A stretch of DNA of 64,000 nt, taken from positions 76,017,060 through 76,081,059 of the forward strand of contig OU744721.1 of NCBI GenBank assembly GCA_916613615.1, written 5' to 3'. The translations under genes and the position numbers were made by a program. Positions within the stretch are counted from its first letter, which is position 1, and each line of letters opens with the position of its first letter. Source of the stretch: Steromphala cineraria. Lineage: Eukaryota; Mollusca; Gastropoda; Trochida; Trochidae. Below, piece after piece: positions 22,841-36,470 of this stretch. The notes under the pieces are model-generated. The model worked only from the letters and a program-made list of their open reading frames with translations, was not told the DNA's origin and did not search any database.

Positions 22841-25500
22841 TCGTGGAGTAGAACCACGCCCCCTTTTTCAGGGGCTAAAGCTGACGAACTTTTCATTAAA
22901 AATAGAAGTTTCCCTTAATGAGCAAATATCACAATTTTTTAGAAGAATGGGGTAGAGACCTTCCGAACTTATGTATAGTCACCTATATGAATATACACCA
23001 ATTTACCAATCAAAAAGGATCTATTGTTTACCTGAGTACCTGACCTACATTCAGATCAATCTCCACAAAAATGGATTCTTTTGTTTGTCCTTATTGATTT
23101 ACGATAGAATAATTTAACATTTTAACTGTAAATATATCTACATCTATGGAAAAAAGACTTTTTAGTGTAAAAAAAACGGAACTACGTACCTGTGTAATTC
23201 TGTCAATAAAATAAAGATGGCTGACAGATCCTACTTTCTGTTTGAACGTGAGTAACTAGTGGAGACGGAATTGACGTAATAAACTGCATAAAGGTTACCC
23301 TGACCGTGAGCTATCAGTTGAGCAAAAGAGACGGTGTGCTACCGACTTCAACTATTGTAAGCCAACTACTTATATCCCTTTAACAACAAGGAAATGAATA
23401 CGATATATTTTTCATTGTGCGGAAAACAAATTTTATGTATATCTCCATGAAAATTTTCATCTCAATGAAAAATTTGTTTCGTTTGGAAATGTTCTTTCAG
23501 TTTATCACGTGTACAAAATAATCGATTACACACTGTTGTGTTCCACCATGTAATTGGTTAAAAGAAAAAATGTTGCGTATGGATTTGAGTTTTTATAAAT
23601 CAAAGCTTAAATATTGTGAAATGTGAAATTTGTGAGAAAATTCATAATGTTCGAGCCTTTCCTTAAATTATAGAGAGCATTTCTTGATCAGTTGTACCAA
23701 GTAAATTGTACGATTTATTAAACATTTCCGCACGACAGTGAGAGCCGTACATTAATAATCACGAGTTTTTAAAAAAAGGTTTTAAAGCACTGAATGTTCA
23801 AAACGGATATCCGTTTAATTCATCAGTTTTTTCAAAGCAACGAACAAAATGATCCTTTTCTACGAGTGAGTTTAGACGCAACAAACAGTTCATTTGTCCT
23901 ATATAAAGTGGTTGAATGTAAACCGCTCAATCACTTCGAGCAAACTGAAAAGTTCTTGAATGCACAAGGAAAAATCGCTCATTCATTTGGTCTGCTCTTT
24001 TTGGCCTACCAAGACTAGGGAACGTCGAAATATAGCGTTTACTTATTGTTTCATAAGCATAATGAATATTTCATTAATACAAAAATCAAGACTCGCTTTC
24101 AAACATGTTAGCATGATAAGGGCTAGGGTCATGTTAGAATATCCATATGCACTAAGGTATAATCTTTAACAAAGAGTGCTAACGAGTGATAGCCTCTGAA
24201 ACCAATCTGATTAAAATTGGCCCTTCCGAATAAAAGTTTCAAAATTTCAACTCTATGGATTTTGTTCCAAGGAAACGTTTCTTCCAATAGAAGAGAGGGT
24301 CGCGCAACTCGATGAACTTATCATTATAAATTGTTTATTCCACGGAAGTAGGGCGATTTTATTCATACTGCGTCTACAGAGAAAGCAAGATAGAAAGAGC
24401 ACGGTGACCCCTTGAAACACTATAGTACTCACGCAAATAAAAATAAAATGCTTTTTGTCGATTAATTCTTTATTTGGAACAAATTCGAAATTTGAATTCT
24501 AAATATTCATTCACAATGTTTTTTCCCAATTTTTATTCCAGACAGTTTTATTAAAATCCACCGCAATGTACGAGTTTACAGGAGAGCAAACTTTTCACAC
24601 CTCGAAATTATTTCGAAGTCGAAATGTATGTTCAGGACCGTCCGCTGAAATACAACGTTTAATGTACAATATGTTTATATTTCATTCCCTCCACTTTGTA
24701 TATCTTATATGATTTTATTATTCATAAAATAATTGAAAAAATACGTGGTTTCCTTTATGTTTACAGAACGTTAACTTAACGCGTGTTACAAACGAGTTCA
24801 TTCATAACCTTTGTTGTCAATTGCAGAGTTGCTGTGGCAACGTACGTGCTACTGAAAACTCAAGTGCAAAAATCGTTACAGGTCTATTGCCACACGCATT
24901 GCTGAGTGTCGTTTCCAAATGCAGTGCAAATATGCAAATTTTAGGCAGTTTTAACTGAACAAAGGCAACATAATATATGTTTTTGCAATGCATTCTAGTA
25001 TCTTAGCTAGGCCTAGTTGGGAACAACTGTAAGAATTACATATATTAGTCGAGCAATAAAGAAATAAATTCCAAAAAGCATTTTATTTCTATTTCCGTGA
25101 GTACTTTAGCTCCTTTGTTTTGTTCGAGAATTCATTTTTCATACCAACTCATAATGCCTGTTAGATGCACGTGCAAGGCGTTCATCGGGCATACCGGGTG
25201 TTCATGGTGAAAACCCTGGTTTGACATGAACACCTGATAACGTAACAAATATATGTTGATTTCCTAAATTAAGTCAAGATCAATCTTCGGTTTACAAACC
25301 AAATACACTCACTAAAATTGCAATTATCAAATTCAAAGCCTGGAATGGTCATTGTTTCTCAAATTTGAGTCAATGTTTCACCGTCTCAATATATATAAGA
25401 AAGAAATACATTATCCGTATTATTAAAACTGATGTCATATTGAAATTGGTATCATAAAGCATTGAGCTGTGTGTAAAATAGTTACCCACTTCATTCTCAG
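22841..25500. other. Intergenic region without recognised gene
   Basis: AT-rich. The 74- and 69-codon frames at 23794-24169 have no recognised domain. Near 25165-25230 there is GC-richer sequence (cgttcatcgggcataccgggtgttcatgg) resembling the inverted-repeat element just downstream. Confidence 0.35.
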
Positions 25501-25503
25501 GTA

Positions 25504-25601
25504 CAAGTTAGATGAACCCTCACGCACGTGATTCATGAACACCTCGGCCTAACGGCCTCGGTTCACGTGCGATTCACGTGCGCGATTGTTCATCTAACTT
25601 G
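25504..25601. repeat. Inverted-repeat element, GC-rich core
   Basis: Perfect 14-bp ends caagttagatgaac / gttcatctaacttg enclose a core with further inversions (cacctcggcc / ggcctcggtt, and two cacgtgcg motifs). It is probably a short MITE. Confidence 0.6.
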
Positions 25602-25969
25602 AAAACCTCGGTCACATTCGGCAATTATTACTTATCCGTTATCCTTACATGGACCATACTTATATCCAGTTATTCCATAAATTCAAAAACTTAAAGTGAA
25701 GTCATGTTGTAAACAAGAAGACAAATGTTCAATTAAACACAGTTACAATATTTTTTTAATTTAATTTTTAAAGATAAAAATATTTATATAATTTTCTAAG
25801 AATAACTGGGATAGGTCGCATCTATGTTAACGAAATATTCATAACATATTCAACGCAAGATATAAGTGACGACGGTATTTATATTGACTTACATATAAGC
25901 AGATTACTTATAACGTTATCTATCCTACCTGTATGTTGTGATTAGATACCTGATCTGTGAAGGAAGAAG

Positions 25970-26018
25970 GTATTTGAACCTTATACCGCTTATCTCTGTT
26001 AGTCATCACAACTGCATG
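25970..26018 (+). promoter_or_regulatory. Possible non-coding first exon of the compact caspase
   Basis: The sequence ending ...catcacaactgcat is followed by gtgagtatg, a strong donor, about 1.4 kb before the first coding exon. The acceptor before 27421 (ttctctttttttcag) opens an exon with an in-frame stop (27429) ahead of the ATG at 27465, so an upstream 5'-UTR exon is expected. This assignment is a guess. Confidence 0.25.
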
Positions 26019-26789
26019 TGAGTATGCTTTATTTGTTGATTATATATGATAACAGTTATCAACTATGTATAATTTACTCAAAAGCAAGAGCTTTATAGAT
26101 TTTTGTCAATAATACAATATACTGAATGATATAAATTTAAAACGAAAGATAGCGTAAACCGACATGCAAAAACGTGAATCTGACAGGCCAAAGTTCACTA
26201 CAGATATTGATAATCTCTGAGGTGAGAAAAATGACTTGTGAGCTTATTGGGATATCCTTTGTTACCAAGTCTAACGTCTCAAGCCCTGATATCACGTTCT
26301 TTCTTAGATTTTTCATGAGAAAATGTTGAGTGTGATAATTGGAATGAATTGTTCTTCTGAAAAGTCCCAGGGGTTGTATAGAGTACCAGATAGGAACATC
26401 AGGACCTCGATAAAATATTCTGTCTGTCTGTCCGTCTGTGACTAAGGGTTTCGACTGGAATGCATATGCGAAGGATTATTGGAATAGATCTCTTGTGAAC
26501 CTAATAAGTGAAATGTAATGAAACAAATATATTCAACAACGTCGAAGAGGACATTTCTGAAATTAGGATTTCCTTATCAACCCATAAAGGAATGTTTTAA
26601 ATAGAGACATATTATTTTATAATTTATTATTTACATTATGGTACTTTTGGTCTTGCATTATACACGTATACCTGAGTCTTGAATTTTAGCTCATCTATGA
26701 TATATGAACCTTTGACACGGTGTCCAGTGGTCGTTCATTTGTCTGTTATGTTTTTGCCTTTATATCTCTTCAATAATTGGTTACATTAA

Positions 26790-27144
26790 AGGGGCAGTAG
26801 CACGTTTTTAGGGGGAATATAAGGTGATGTCATGAAAATGAAAATAAATAGTTCCAATTGAAAAACAATGTATTCAAACTAAATGAAGCAGTAATAATTC
26901 AAATACATAACGTAAAGTTCAGCCATTAGATTCATTTTCTTACAAAAATGAATTAAAGGTGTTCACAAAAAAATGGCCGCCAATGGATTTTATGTGAAGC
27001 CTCATACTTTGTCCTCTGACTATGGGTGATTGGCTTGTGTAATGAGATTGTTGACACTGTCAATATGATACATTTAGCATTTACTTACAATTATAAGTGA
27101 AATATTTAAAATGTCAAATTATCAAAAAACGTGCTACTGCCCCT
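26790..27144. mobile_element. TTAA-type MITE, copy 1
   Basis: The 355-bp element has inverted ends aggggcagtagcacgtttt / aaaacgtgctactgcccct, flanked on both sides by TTAA. Same family as 28588-28906 (opposite orientation), about 34020-34345 and 55819-56175. Confidence 0.85.
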
Positions 27145-27464
27145 TTAAAGAGTTGAATAAATTTACAAGATGTATAAGATAGAGATTATATTCTAAGAGA
27201 TTTTATTCAGTTTCATTAGTTTCCCATGATAGCAGTTATAAAAAAAACGTGTAGCTATATAGACTAAATTCTTTGATATGTTATATAGATGTGTTCATTT
27301 TTACCAGACGCTCGGCCCATAACAACAATTTTCTTAAAATGGTATAGAGTTTGGACCAAATAAATTTTCCCCATTTTTATGAAAAAAATATTATTTAAAT
27401 GATTATTCTCTTTTTTTCAGAAGCTCTTTGAATCACAGAGACTTAGTGCCAGTCTACAGGAGGT

Positions 27465-30400
27465 ATGGAACTGCTTGATGTGTATGACTTCACGCATCCT
27501 ATCAGAGGTATCGCAGTCATCATTAACAATGAAAACTTTCAAACAAACGAAACAGAATCCGATGATGACATAACAACTAAAGTGGAATCTAGGGAGGGTT
27601 CGTCAGTTGATGCTGTAAATTTGGAACTCACATTTGGAAATCTCGGATTTACTGTGTGGCGGTATGATAACCTTAAGGCCTCGGAAATGGTTGAAACTCT
27701 TGAAATGAGTGAGTCGACATATCAGTATTGCTTGGTGGTTGTGTCAACTGTTTATTCGATACCATTGCATTCATTGCCCTAACCATCAGTTTAACGTTTT
27801 GAAGAATTTATCGTCACTTTCAATCACATATCAGTGCAACGCAAAACAATTCATTTAAAGTTAAAACAATTTCAGTTGTTACCAAATATTTGAGACAAAA
27901 GCATATGGTAATTGTCTAATTTGAACTGATTTTTCAATCGCAATGAAGCATCTTTACTCATTCCCCCTTTCTGTTAATGATAAATAAAATAGAAAGCTAT
28001 ATATCGGATGACAATTTTAACATAACTATAAAACTTGTTGCAACTATAGTTCATTACGATATTTTTATTATTTTTCGAAGTCACTGTTTGAAATGATGAC
28101 TTGAATGTTCATTGGTAGCACAAAACACTTTACCATGATACCAGCAGCTCTTAAGAGTAAAGACCTCCAATCTAGATTCAGAGACCTTGTGCTAAAAGCG
28201 TGAAACAAAATTGTCATTATTGGTCATTTCACTGATATGTAGATACAGTAGAACTCGAATATAACGAACTCCAATGGACCAAAGAATTTAGTTCGCTATA
28301 TCCGGTGTTCGCTATACGCATATAATTTTAATGATATTTCATAGGGACGGGACTTGAAAATTTGTTCGCTATATCCGATTGTTCGCTATATCCGATTGTT
28401 TGCTATATCCGATTGTTCGCTATATCCGATTGTTCGCTATATTCGTGTTCTATACTGTACATGCATTAGCAAGATGCATGAACAAACATTTGATTTCCAT
28501 TATTACCTTAAAGTGAATGTTTGTTAACCTTACCAAATTGTAATACCACATTACATGAACAATATCTGATTTCCATTATAATCTTAAAGGGGCAGTAGCA
28601 CGTTTGTTGACAATTTAATATTTTCAATGTTTCACTGATAATTGTACGTTATTTCTAATGTATTGTTTTGATAGGGTAAAAAAACTCATAACACAAACCA
28701 ATCAGTCATAGTCAGAGAACAAATTATAAATTCACCTTAAATTCATTATGTGTAAGAAAAAGGAATCGCATGGCTGAACATTACATTATATATTTGATTT
28801 ATTACTGCTTCATAAATTTTAAATACATTGTCTTTCAGTTGGAACCATTCATTTTTATTTTCTTGACATCACCTTTTATTCACGATCAAAATGTTCTACT
28901 GTCCCTTTAAAGATCATTTCAATCATCATAATGTAATTTTATCAGTTATAACTCTAATACAGCTTTCAATCGTTATTTAAATATGGATTAAAAGTTAGAA
29001 ACTATTTCCAGTCTCGACGAACAGAAGCATACACGAGAGAGCGGACTGCTTCGTGTGTGCAGTTCTAACCCACGGGTGCAGTTTCAACCTCTCCGTGGAT
29101 GATACTCCCCAGGGCTGTGAGAACTACTATGATATTCTCTACGGCACTGATAATGATATAGTCCCTATCACTTTCCTCACCAAGTGTTTTCGGGATGACC
29201 TCTGTCCGGCTTTGACTGGAAAACCTAAACTCTTTTTTATTCAGGTACGTTTACATTGTATGTGAGACATCATATATAAGGTATGAAAAGACATCATATA
29301 TAAGGTATGAAAACATCACAAGTTTAAGCATCGTCCTTTAGTATTCTACTACCTTCGAATTAATTTGCTCTGAACAGCATCTTCATCGGGCAAATTCCTG
29401 AAAGAAGTTTGGAATCATAAGACATTTCATTTCAGATATGCTTACTGTTTGTCAAAAGTAAGGGTAATTAGTAATAGTTGAAATTACGAATGATGATATA
29501 TGATACCTGATTCATGTATATATATATTCATGTATATTAAGTAATTAACCTATAGATTTTTGTCTAATAACATAGCCAATCCTAGATTGACAACTAATTC
29601 TAACTCGGAATGACGTGTCCCCAGGCATGTCGAGGGGGCGAGATGGACGGAGGCGTTGACCTCACTGTATCAAGCACTGTGAATCAAGATGAAGGGTTAT
29701 ACCACTGTACCACTGATGCCGTGCTGATAGAGGAGGAATTCCCCCATACAGACCCGCCCCTAGTGCTCTACCCTCCTCCCATTTACAAGGACTTCCTTCT
29801 CATGTATGCCACACCTCCAGGTGAGTCGTAATAAAATATATTGAACATTATAGGGTTCTTAAGTTTGTTTTAAGTTATTGTTTGCACACTTTTTTTAAAT
29901 TTCTCTAGGAACTTTTGTGTCTTCATTAATTTGTTTTAGTCCGTGTCCGGTTTAAAAGTAGTGTATTGGGTAAATGATTCGATTCTATCCCGTTTTGACC
30001 TTTGCGAAATTCATGCACATCTGTTAACGATCATGACCTTGGCTTTAGCTCGTAAATTACAAATCATATAATTGTTTATACAAGAAATATGACATTGTTA
30101 ATAGTTTCTGTCCTTCATACCTTTGATGAACTGTCAGAAGCTTTTGGTTGAGTATTCTTAGGCATACATTTCAACAATACGGTTCCAACTTCCATTTCCA
30201 TCTGTAAATGACTTATGGTTCAATAATATAATGATTTTTCCTCCTGTCTGATGACTATGTTAATATGAGCCTCAAATGAAGTCTAGGTGGCGGAATACAC
30301 ATGAAATTAAAAACATGAACAAATAAATAACAAAACAGAATGTACAGTACTAGTTAATAAAACTTTTCCATAGACTAAATCTGGTCTATCCTGCAGGCTT

Positions 30401-30653
30401 CACAGCATGGAGAAGCATGCACACTGGCTCGTGGTTCATACAGGACCTATGTTCTCAACTGACCCCCGAGAATACCTGCAGGCAGTCTCTGACCACTCTA
30501 TTGACCAGGGTCAGTCGGCAGGTATCCCTCACCCACCGGAGTTCCAGTACAGACGAGGAACAGGACGGGAAGAAACAGGTGCCCTGTCTGACCTCCATGC
30601 TCACCCGGGACGTCTTCTTCCTCGTCAAACAGCTTCCTGTGTCAGATCTTTGA
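27465..30653 (+). CDS. Caspase, compact (309 aa), four coding exons
   Basis: Exons 27465-27708, 29012-29244, 29625-29820, 30397-30653, with phases 1, 0, 1 and good GT-AG sites. A caspase is a Cys protease that cleaves after Asp in apoptosis or inflammation. p20: RGIAVIINNENF; SREGSSVDAVNL (S1-pocket Arg); catalytic His102 in LTHG; KPKLFFIQ then Cys161 in ACRGGEMD. p10: PPPIYKDFLLMYATPPG, AWRSMHTGSWFIQ (second pocket Arg) and LTSMLTRDVFFLVK. The linker is short (about 40 residues) and has Asp sites such as TTD|A for activation. Only 13 residues precede the p20 core, and an in-frame stop (27429) lies upstream in the same exon, so this is an effector-like caspase with almost no prodomain. Introns hold a TTAA MITE and a pogo-like MITE. 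It is more distant from the two downstream caspases than they are from each other. Confidence 0.88.
28246..28457. mobile_element. pogo/Tigger-like MITE in caspase intron 1
   Basis: The left end cagtagaactcgaatataac and the right end (reverse complement cagtatagaacacgaatata) are similar inverted repeats, with TA at both flanks. Inside, ttcgctatatccgattg is repeated four times. TA target and CAGT ends fit pogo/Tigger-type elements. Confidence 0.65.
28588..28906. mobile_element. TTAA-type MITE, copy 2 (in caspase intron 1)
   Basis: Ends aggggcagtagcacgttt... and ...gttctactgtccct, flanked by TTAA. The interior matches copy 1 in reverse orientation (ggaatcgcatggctgaac). Confidence 0.8.
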
Positions 30654-31065
30654 GTTGGAGAAGACGTTTATCATTTGAACGTGAATTTTGTGGCACTATA
30701 TGTGTTAATGGTGTTTTACTGTCAGACTTGGGTAATGTGTATGTGAGATTAAGCGAGAAATCAGAATGTTCACCCTTGACGTCTTCTTTCTTACCAAACA
30801 TACACTGTGTCAGATCTTTGAATAAGAATTAGTAGTTATGAATAAGACATTACTTATTGGTTTTGAGATTACGTGACACAATATATGCGTATGTTGTTTA
30901 ATTTATAGCTCCATCGCCGCTAATGGCTGCAATATTGCCGAAGCGGCGTAAAACAATAACTCACTCAGTCACTCAAAACTCCAACTCATACGGAATCCAG
31001 AGAGGAAACGGACCAATAAATGTTATCGATATTCACTTTGAATTTCATTTTTGGGATAACGTGAA
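30654..31065. other. 3' flank of compact caspase
   Basis: Holds a short repeat end at about 30909-30975 (ggctgcaatattgccgaagc... tcactcagtcactc) of a kind I associate with molluscan genomes, and an AATAAA at 31015-31020 that could serve as poly(A) signal. Confidence 0.35.
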
Positions 31066-31589
31066 GGTTTGTAAGCTTCAGTGAGGTCCATATGAGATCA
31101 AGAGAGGTGTCCTTTCTATATCCATTGTGAAGAATAATGTACACTGCTACGTCTTTTTCGACTTTTGAATAATATCAATCTTACTAAGCATCGGCACTAG
31201 AGAATATTTGGAGAAGAAACTGATTAACTGAATAACAGTTACAATATGAATCAACATAATAAAAACAATATATTTTTCAGTACAGGACGAATTATGGATG
31301 TATACATGATCTTCTCCCAATGTTGATCTGGGGGCTTTCAAGGTTAATAAATAGTTTATATGTCCATTTTTGAAGCCCTAGTAAAACCTCTATAAGCTAT
31401 CTCTGTCACAGGATTATGAGCTGTCATATTGGAAACTCGATTATACTGAGTAAATGCCGTTTGTTTGTCTCTTTACTATATACACCACGTGGTGTGGTTA
31501 TCAGGTCAAAATCAGAGGTTAACTATTTCGTATAACCAGGCGTGCGATGGTTATATTGTATAACCTTACCTCCTCACATCCAATGTGCG

Positions 31590-32653
31590 TTTGGTCGATG
31601 TGTTCTCGGTTCGCCTCACTTCTTTGTGGTATCGCACCTCGAGATAACTTACAACCACTGTACCCAACACCTTGAAATGTTGACTTTGTATCAAAGACAT
31701 GTATATTTACGAAAGAATACATAATATCAAAACAAATTTGAAGCGTAGCTTATTTACAGATTTCAATGGTAGCTTATTTTACTATAAAATGCACCACATG
31801 GTGATATCATTTTGTGATTTGTGCTTATCCATGATGAATGCAGACCTCAAGGTCTCTTGGTATTTTCATCTTTACACTCACACACAAATTCACGTCGTTC
31901 TCGGTTAGCTGAAAAGCTTTAGCAAGTAGGACATAGAATCCAAGTGAAGAATGTTTCCAATCCTTTGACAAGCTAAACTGTTCCATTCGTATGACCTTTG
32001 TTGAATTATCCATAATAAGGTCGACTTTAATGTTGTTTGGAAAGTCAATCAAATGTCTATATGTAAACCCTGAAAAAAAGTGTAACGTCAGTTGTTGAAA
32101 TTTGACAGCGGTTATCTTTGTAAATTACTTATCGATGTTTGACTTTATTTCTTAATGTTGATCTCTCACTAGGTATGAATATTTTCTCTAATTTTATTTC
32201 AAAACATTTTGAATCTGACTTTTGAATAATGTTAGAGTATACTTTTTAATGGACCAATCATATTTTAAAGATGAATGTCGAATAATGTGATTAATTGTAA
32301 AAAAGAAACATGCTAAATTAATTTCAGAGAAATAAGCTTATAAGCACCTTGTTACATTATTTATCAATATCATGTAAACATTGCTATATACATATATAAA
32401 TGATATTGAAAATAATAATTACATTAACAATCATTTTTCAACAGCAAAATGCTTAAATATTAACTTGGTTGTTGACAGCTTGATTTATACCGTGTAAACC
32501 CTCTGTAACATACTTCAGCATTTTTGTAGATCCACGCATAAATAACGTTCAACAGCAAATACATGAATATACTTAAAAGTTCAACTCACCTTTACTTCTG
32601 AAAAGACCTTGAAACGCGGCCATAAATTTGTTCAAAACAAGAGACCACTTCAT
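31590..32653 (-). CDS. Candidate small spliced gene, function unknown
   Basis: Exon 1, 32653-32590, starts with ATG (MKWSLVLNKFMAAFQGLFRSK) and ends in a strong donor gtgagt, phase 1. Exon 2, 32069-31882, follows the acceptor ctttttttcag and continues in frame: GFTYRHLIDFPNNIK...LSKDWKHSSLGFYVLLAKAFQ; a gtgagt donor ends it in phase 0. A third exon may be about 31672-31590 (SEANREHIDQTHIGCEE, then gtaagg), but that is weak. No family recognised. It lies on the strand opposite the caspases, inside the segment that copy B lacks. Confidence 0.35.
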
Positions 32654-33151
32654 GTTCGTCTCCAATTTCAAACCATGTGCTTTCGAATGTGTACAGCTCG
32701 TGCGATGTGATATTTACTTAAAATCCGTGCATCACAAGATGAAATTGACAACGTCCGTGCAGCAACACTTTTTGAGGGAAATATTTGATGGACCGAATAG
32801 TGTATTAAACATAAGAATAGCATTTGCCATAAATCACAATTCGGTGACGTTTTTGACAAATTGTATTCACATTATTTAATTTCAGAATTTGAAATGTAGA
32901 ATTTCGGTGTTTGTTAGTCGAAACAACTTAAAACAGATTGCTTCTTGCTCAGATTTGTCTGATTGACAACTTTGCCATGACATGCTCAATCTGCACGTGA
33001 AATTCGCGTATTGTGCAAATGGAATGTTAAGAAGTTTAGTGTATTTAAGTTTTACCCCATAACAACAACTATCAAATACATTGTAACTAAATATTTGGTT
33101 GATGTTCTCCTTTTGTTAAAATGCAAATTGGTAAAGCCATGTGGTGTATGT

Positions 33152-33248
33152 GAGATAATGACCACATCCTCGTAGCTATCGGATATAACCTTCTTGCTGT
33201 CGCTTGAAGGTTATATCCGATACCTACTCGGCTGTAGGTCATTATCTC
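33152..33248. repeat. Hairpin (inverted repeat) at edge of copy-A-only segment
   Basis: Outer arms gagataatgacc / ggtcattatctc and inner arms atcggatataaccttc / gaaggttatatccgat around a 12-base loop. Confidence 0.75.
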
Positions 33249-34019
33249 AACCATATACAATAATTTTCTTTAGTTTCGTGATCTTGAATAATCTTTTTGG
33301 AGCTCTTTTTCACAACATGTGGTTATCCATGAAGCTAGTAAATGCATGAGGCATACGGAATGTACATTGGACCATCTTGTTTGAACGCCATGACAAACCT
33401 CACACAAATTCAAAGCGAAACCTAAAATAACTTCAGATTGTGTTTTCTTTATACAAAGTCAATATCGAAACAATATGTAGATACATACAGATATATGAGG
33501 TCAAATATTTTTAAATCCTTGGTTTTGATGTTAAACTGTTTTGCTGTCACATGGTTTGCATATTAGATCACCGTACAAACATTAAAAGTGTGACAGTCGT
33601 GGTGAACATGGCTATATACATAAATGCTGGCTTCGAACTTCATCGGCTTTGTTGATATTCCCAGACAGTTTCTCTCACATGAGTGATTTTTGTGTGGAAT
33701 TAATATTTTATCAAATGCTGTGTGCCATCAAGATTCTTCGCTCATAAATTCCTAAACAGACCTCATTAAATATATACGTTATATCCCAGTTTTCATTATT
33801 GAAGTACTTATTGTTTATAAAAACCTTTCGGAGAAAATATAATTTGGGTAAACATTTGATAAATAATCATGCACATTTACGATTATCATAAGAAGGGTAA
33901 TGGTGTATAAATTGTTTTATATATATGTAAAGTTTTAATTCGTGTTTGTGAAATTGTGTTAATTGAATATATGATGATCGATTAGAAATTGACTACAAGA
34001 CTACATTTAATTTGACTCT

Positions 34020-34345
34020 ATTATATTATATTTTCAATTTTTGACTGATAATTGTACGTTAATGCTTTATGTATTATTCGGATAGGTCAAAAATCTCATT
34101 ACACAAACCAATCATCGATCCATAGTAAGATTCATTATAGAAAACATAATAAAGGTTCACGTTTTTGTGTGGGCACCTTTAATTCATTTTGTGAAAGAAA
34201 AGGAATCGCATGGCTGAACTTTACATTATATATTTGATTTATTACTCCTTCATTTAGTTTAAATAAATTGTCATTCAATTAGAACCATTCATTTTTATTT
34301 TCCTGACATCACCTTATCTTCTGGCAAAAACGTGCTACTGTCCCT
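34020..34345. mobile_element. TTAA-type MITE, copy 3 (left end lost)
   Basis: The right end (aaaacgtgctactgtccct, then TTAA) is intact; the left end and about 30 bases are deleted. Copy B has the empty site ctattaatgcaaat near 50370, which shows the TTAA target. Confidence 0.75.
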
Positions 34346-34747
34346 TTAATGCAAATGTATTATTATAGGTGACGTATTCTCTTAAATCAATCGTTTATGT
34401 TTCTTACAATAGACAACTACACATTTAATCAATTTAAGTTTTGCACTAAACACTTGACACAAATTATCAACATGTAACACATACGGTATTGAGATACATC
34501 CACGTTATGAACGTTATTTGATAGATAGGCGTATATCATTGTTATCTATATGAAGGAGGCTTGATATATCCCACCACGCTACTGATATAGCCAAGTGTAG
34601 TGTAATCTCACCTATACTATACATCTATGCTGGTACAACGTATACTGAAGTAGTTAATAGATTGACACTTTGTTTCGTAAAACTATAATTTCTAATTATC
34701 TTAAAAAAATATTGCGCTTATGTCCCAAAACTTCTACAAGCTAAAAC

Positions 34748-34975
34748 ATGTACTTATATACTTATGTACTTTAATTCATATGTACTTTTATACTTCATCC
34801 TATGTAGTTATAAACTGTTGTTCTTTTCACGCGTCATTTTACGACGATTAGTCTCTCATAACCGTATTTCATTATTCGGGTGGCTCATGTCTTTTAACAA
34901 TGTATCATTGTTTAGCTACTTTATGTATATAAGAGGTGAGACTGAATAAAATATCTGTCTGTCTGTAACATATAT
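34748..34975 (+). mobile_element. Possible LINE 3' tail (copy A only)
   Basis: This stretch ends gagactgaataaaatatctgtctgtctgta, i.e. AATAAA followed by a short (CTGT)n tail, and is missing from copy B, where gctaaaacttctgtataaac continues directly. It is probably a 5'-truncated retroposon end. Confidence 0.4.
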
Positions 34976-36470
34976 ATGATCTTTTTAAAGGTGGACACTG
35001 TTGGTTAAATTCAATATCATGATATGAAAATGACAAATGATTGTTTTAAAATTAGCTTAATTGAAAAGACAATGTTTAATTAAATATTTCTGAGTTAATC
35101 CTACATAAAAAATTACTCTGAAACAAGTTTTTGAAAAACACATCATAATTGAGGATTATGATTTTAAAGAAAAAATAAATTTTTGATATAAATTATTGCA
35201 TTTAAGGTAATAGCATTATTTACTGTGTAAATGGCACTATCTAATAGTAAATGGCCTCTTTTTTAAATTTAAAACACTAAAGTTTAAATTAAGTGTAAAA
35301 CTAAAATTACTGATACGACTTATACTGAAGTAATTAATAGAGTGACACTTTGTTTCTTAATGCTGTAATTTTACGTGTTCTTATAAGAAATAATAAAAAT
35401 TGGTTTCTGAATCCAGTGATTGGGAAAGGCAGGGGCAATAAATGATTTTTTAAACGCGAAAATGGTTTTTTGATATAATGCAACAAACTTCAACCAACGA
35501 CTCTTGCATGTATACTTAATGTTTTAAAACGATGTTTTAATTTCAATTCTGTTGGAAAGTAACCACAACAACAGTGTATTTGCATTTTCCAAAAATTACT
35601 TTCGTGTACAAAATTTAGATTAAATTCGACATTCAACCTGTATATATTTTAAATCACATTTGTAATATTTTGGTGTAACATTTTGTATATCAACGTTTAG
35701 ACAGTCTCTGAAAAATAACAATTCTCAAAAACCATTATTTATCAAATATAAGAAAGGAGCCTCGGGGAATTGAAAGAAGTTCACTGCAGATCTAGACTTG
35801 CTTATAATATATAGAGCTTTTGTTAGGTCAAATTGATATTAACTACAGTCTGAGTGTTAGATTATCAGCGGTATGTCATCATTTTTGAATGTTTAGATTC
35901 TGGTCTCTTGGTTGATTAAGTACGTAGACTTGCTATTAGTTAGTGTACAATACCGTGCCTGTCAAACACCTCACATTCCGATATTATACTATATGACTAG
36001 GTATGAAATAAAGCGCCTTAAGTAAGTCTACATAGGTTTATTTAAATCTATACTTACCTAAGCTAACGAAACCAAAGTACATAGAACGTGTAAGGGCTAT
36101 AATGTTCAACAAAAGAAAGTATTCAGTTTGCATTAGCTCATCGTGTATGGTATATCCTGTAGAAGTTCGTATCACAAAGCAGTTACGAGATGTATAGTGT
36201 TGTGAATACAAGCTAGGAGACTATGACTCACTGCTCGTACACCACAGACTATAGAATATCGATTCGGTCCCAGCACAGTAGTCCCAGCCAGTGGATGTTG
36301 TATGTAGACACAGCGTGACGTAGCGGGGAATACCGCTTCATGTGACAAACTGTCTAACTCGTTTCCTAGAATAACAATTTCCTGATATCCGTTGCAGTGC
36401 TAAGAAGTTGTCGATGTCATACATGTTATAGAGGCGGACGTATTTCACTCGCTCAACTTTATTAGGAGAT

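Larger units (their letters stand above)
31486..33253. other. Segment present in copy A only, flanked by TATAC
   Basis: In copy B the sequence passes directly from ctctttactatat to tatacaatcattttc (about 49597-49605); copy A has about 1.77 kb between the same points, with TATAC at each edge. This is either an insertion with a 5-bp target duplication or a microhomology deletion in B. It holds a candidate minus-strand gene and a hairpin at its right end. Confidence 0.6.
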
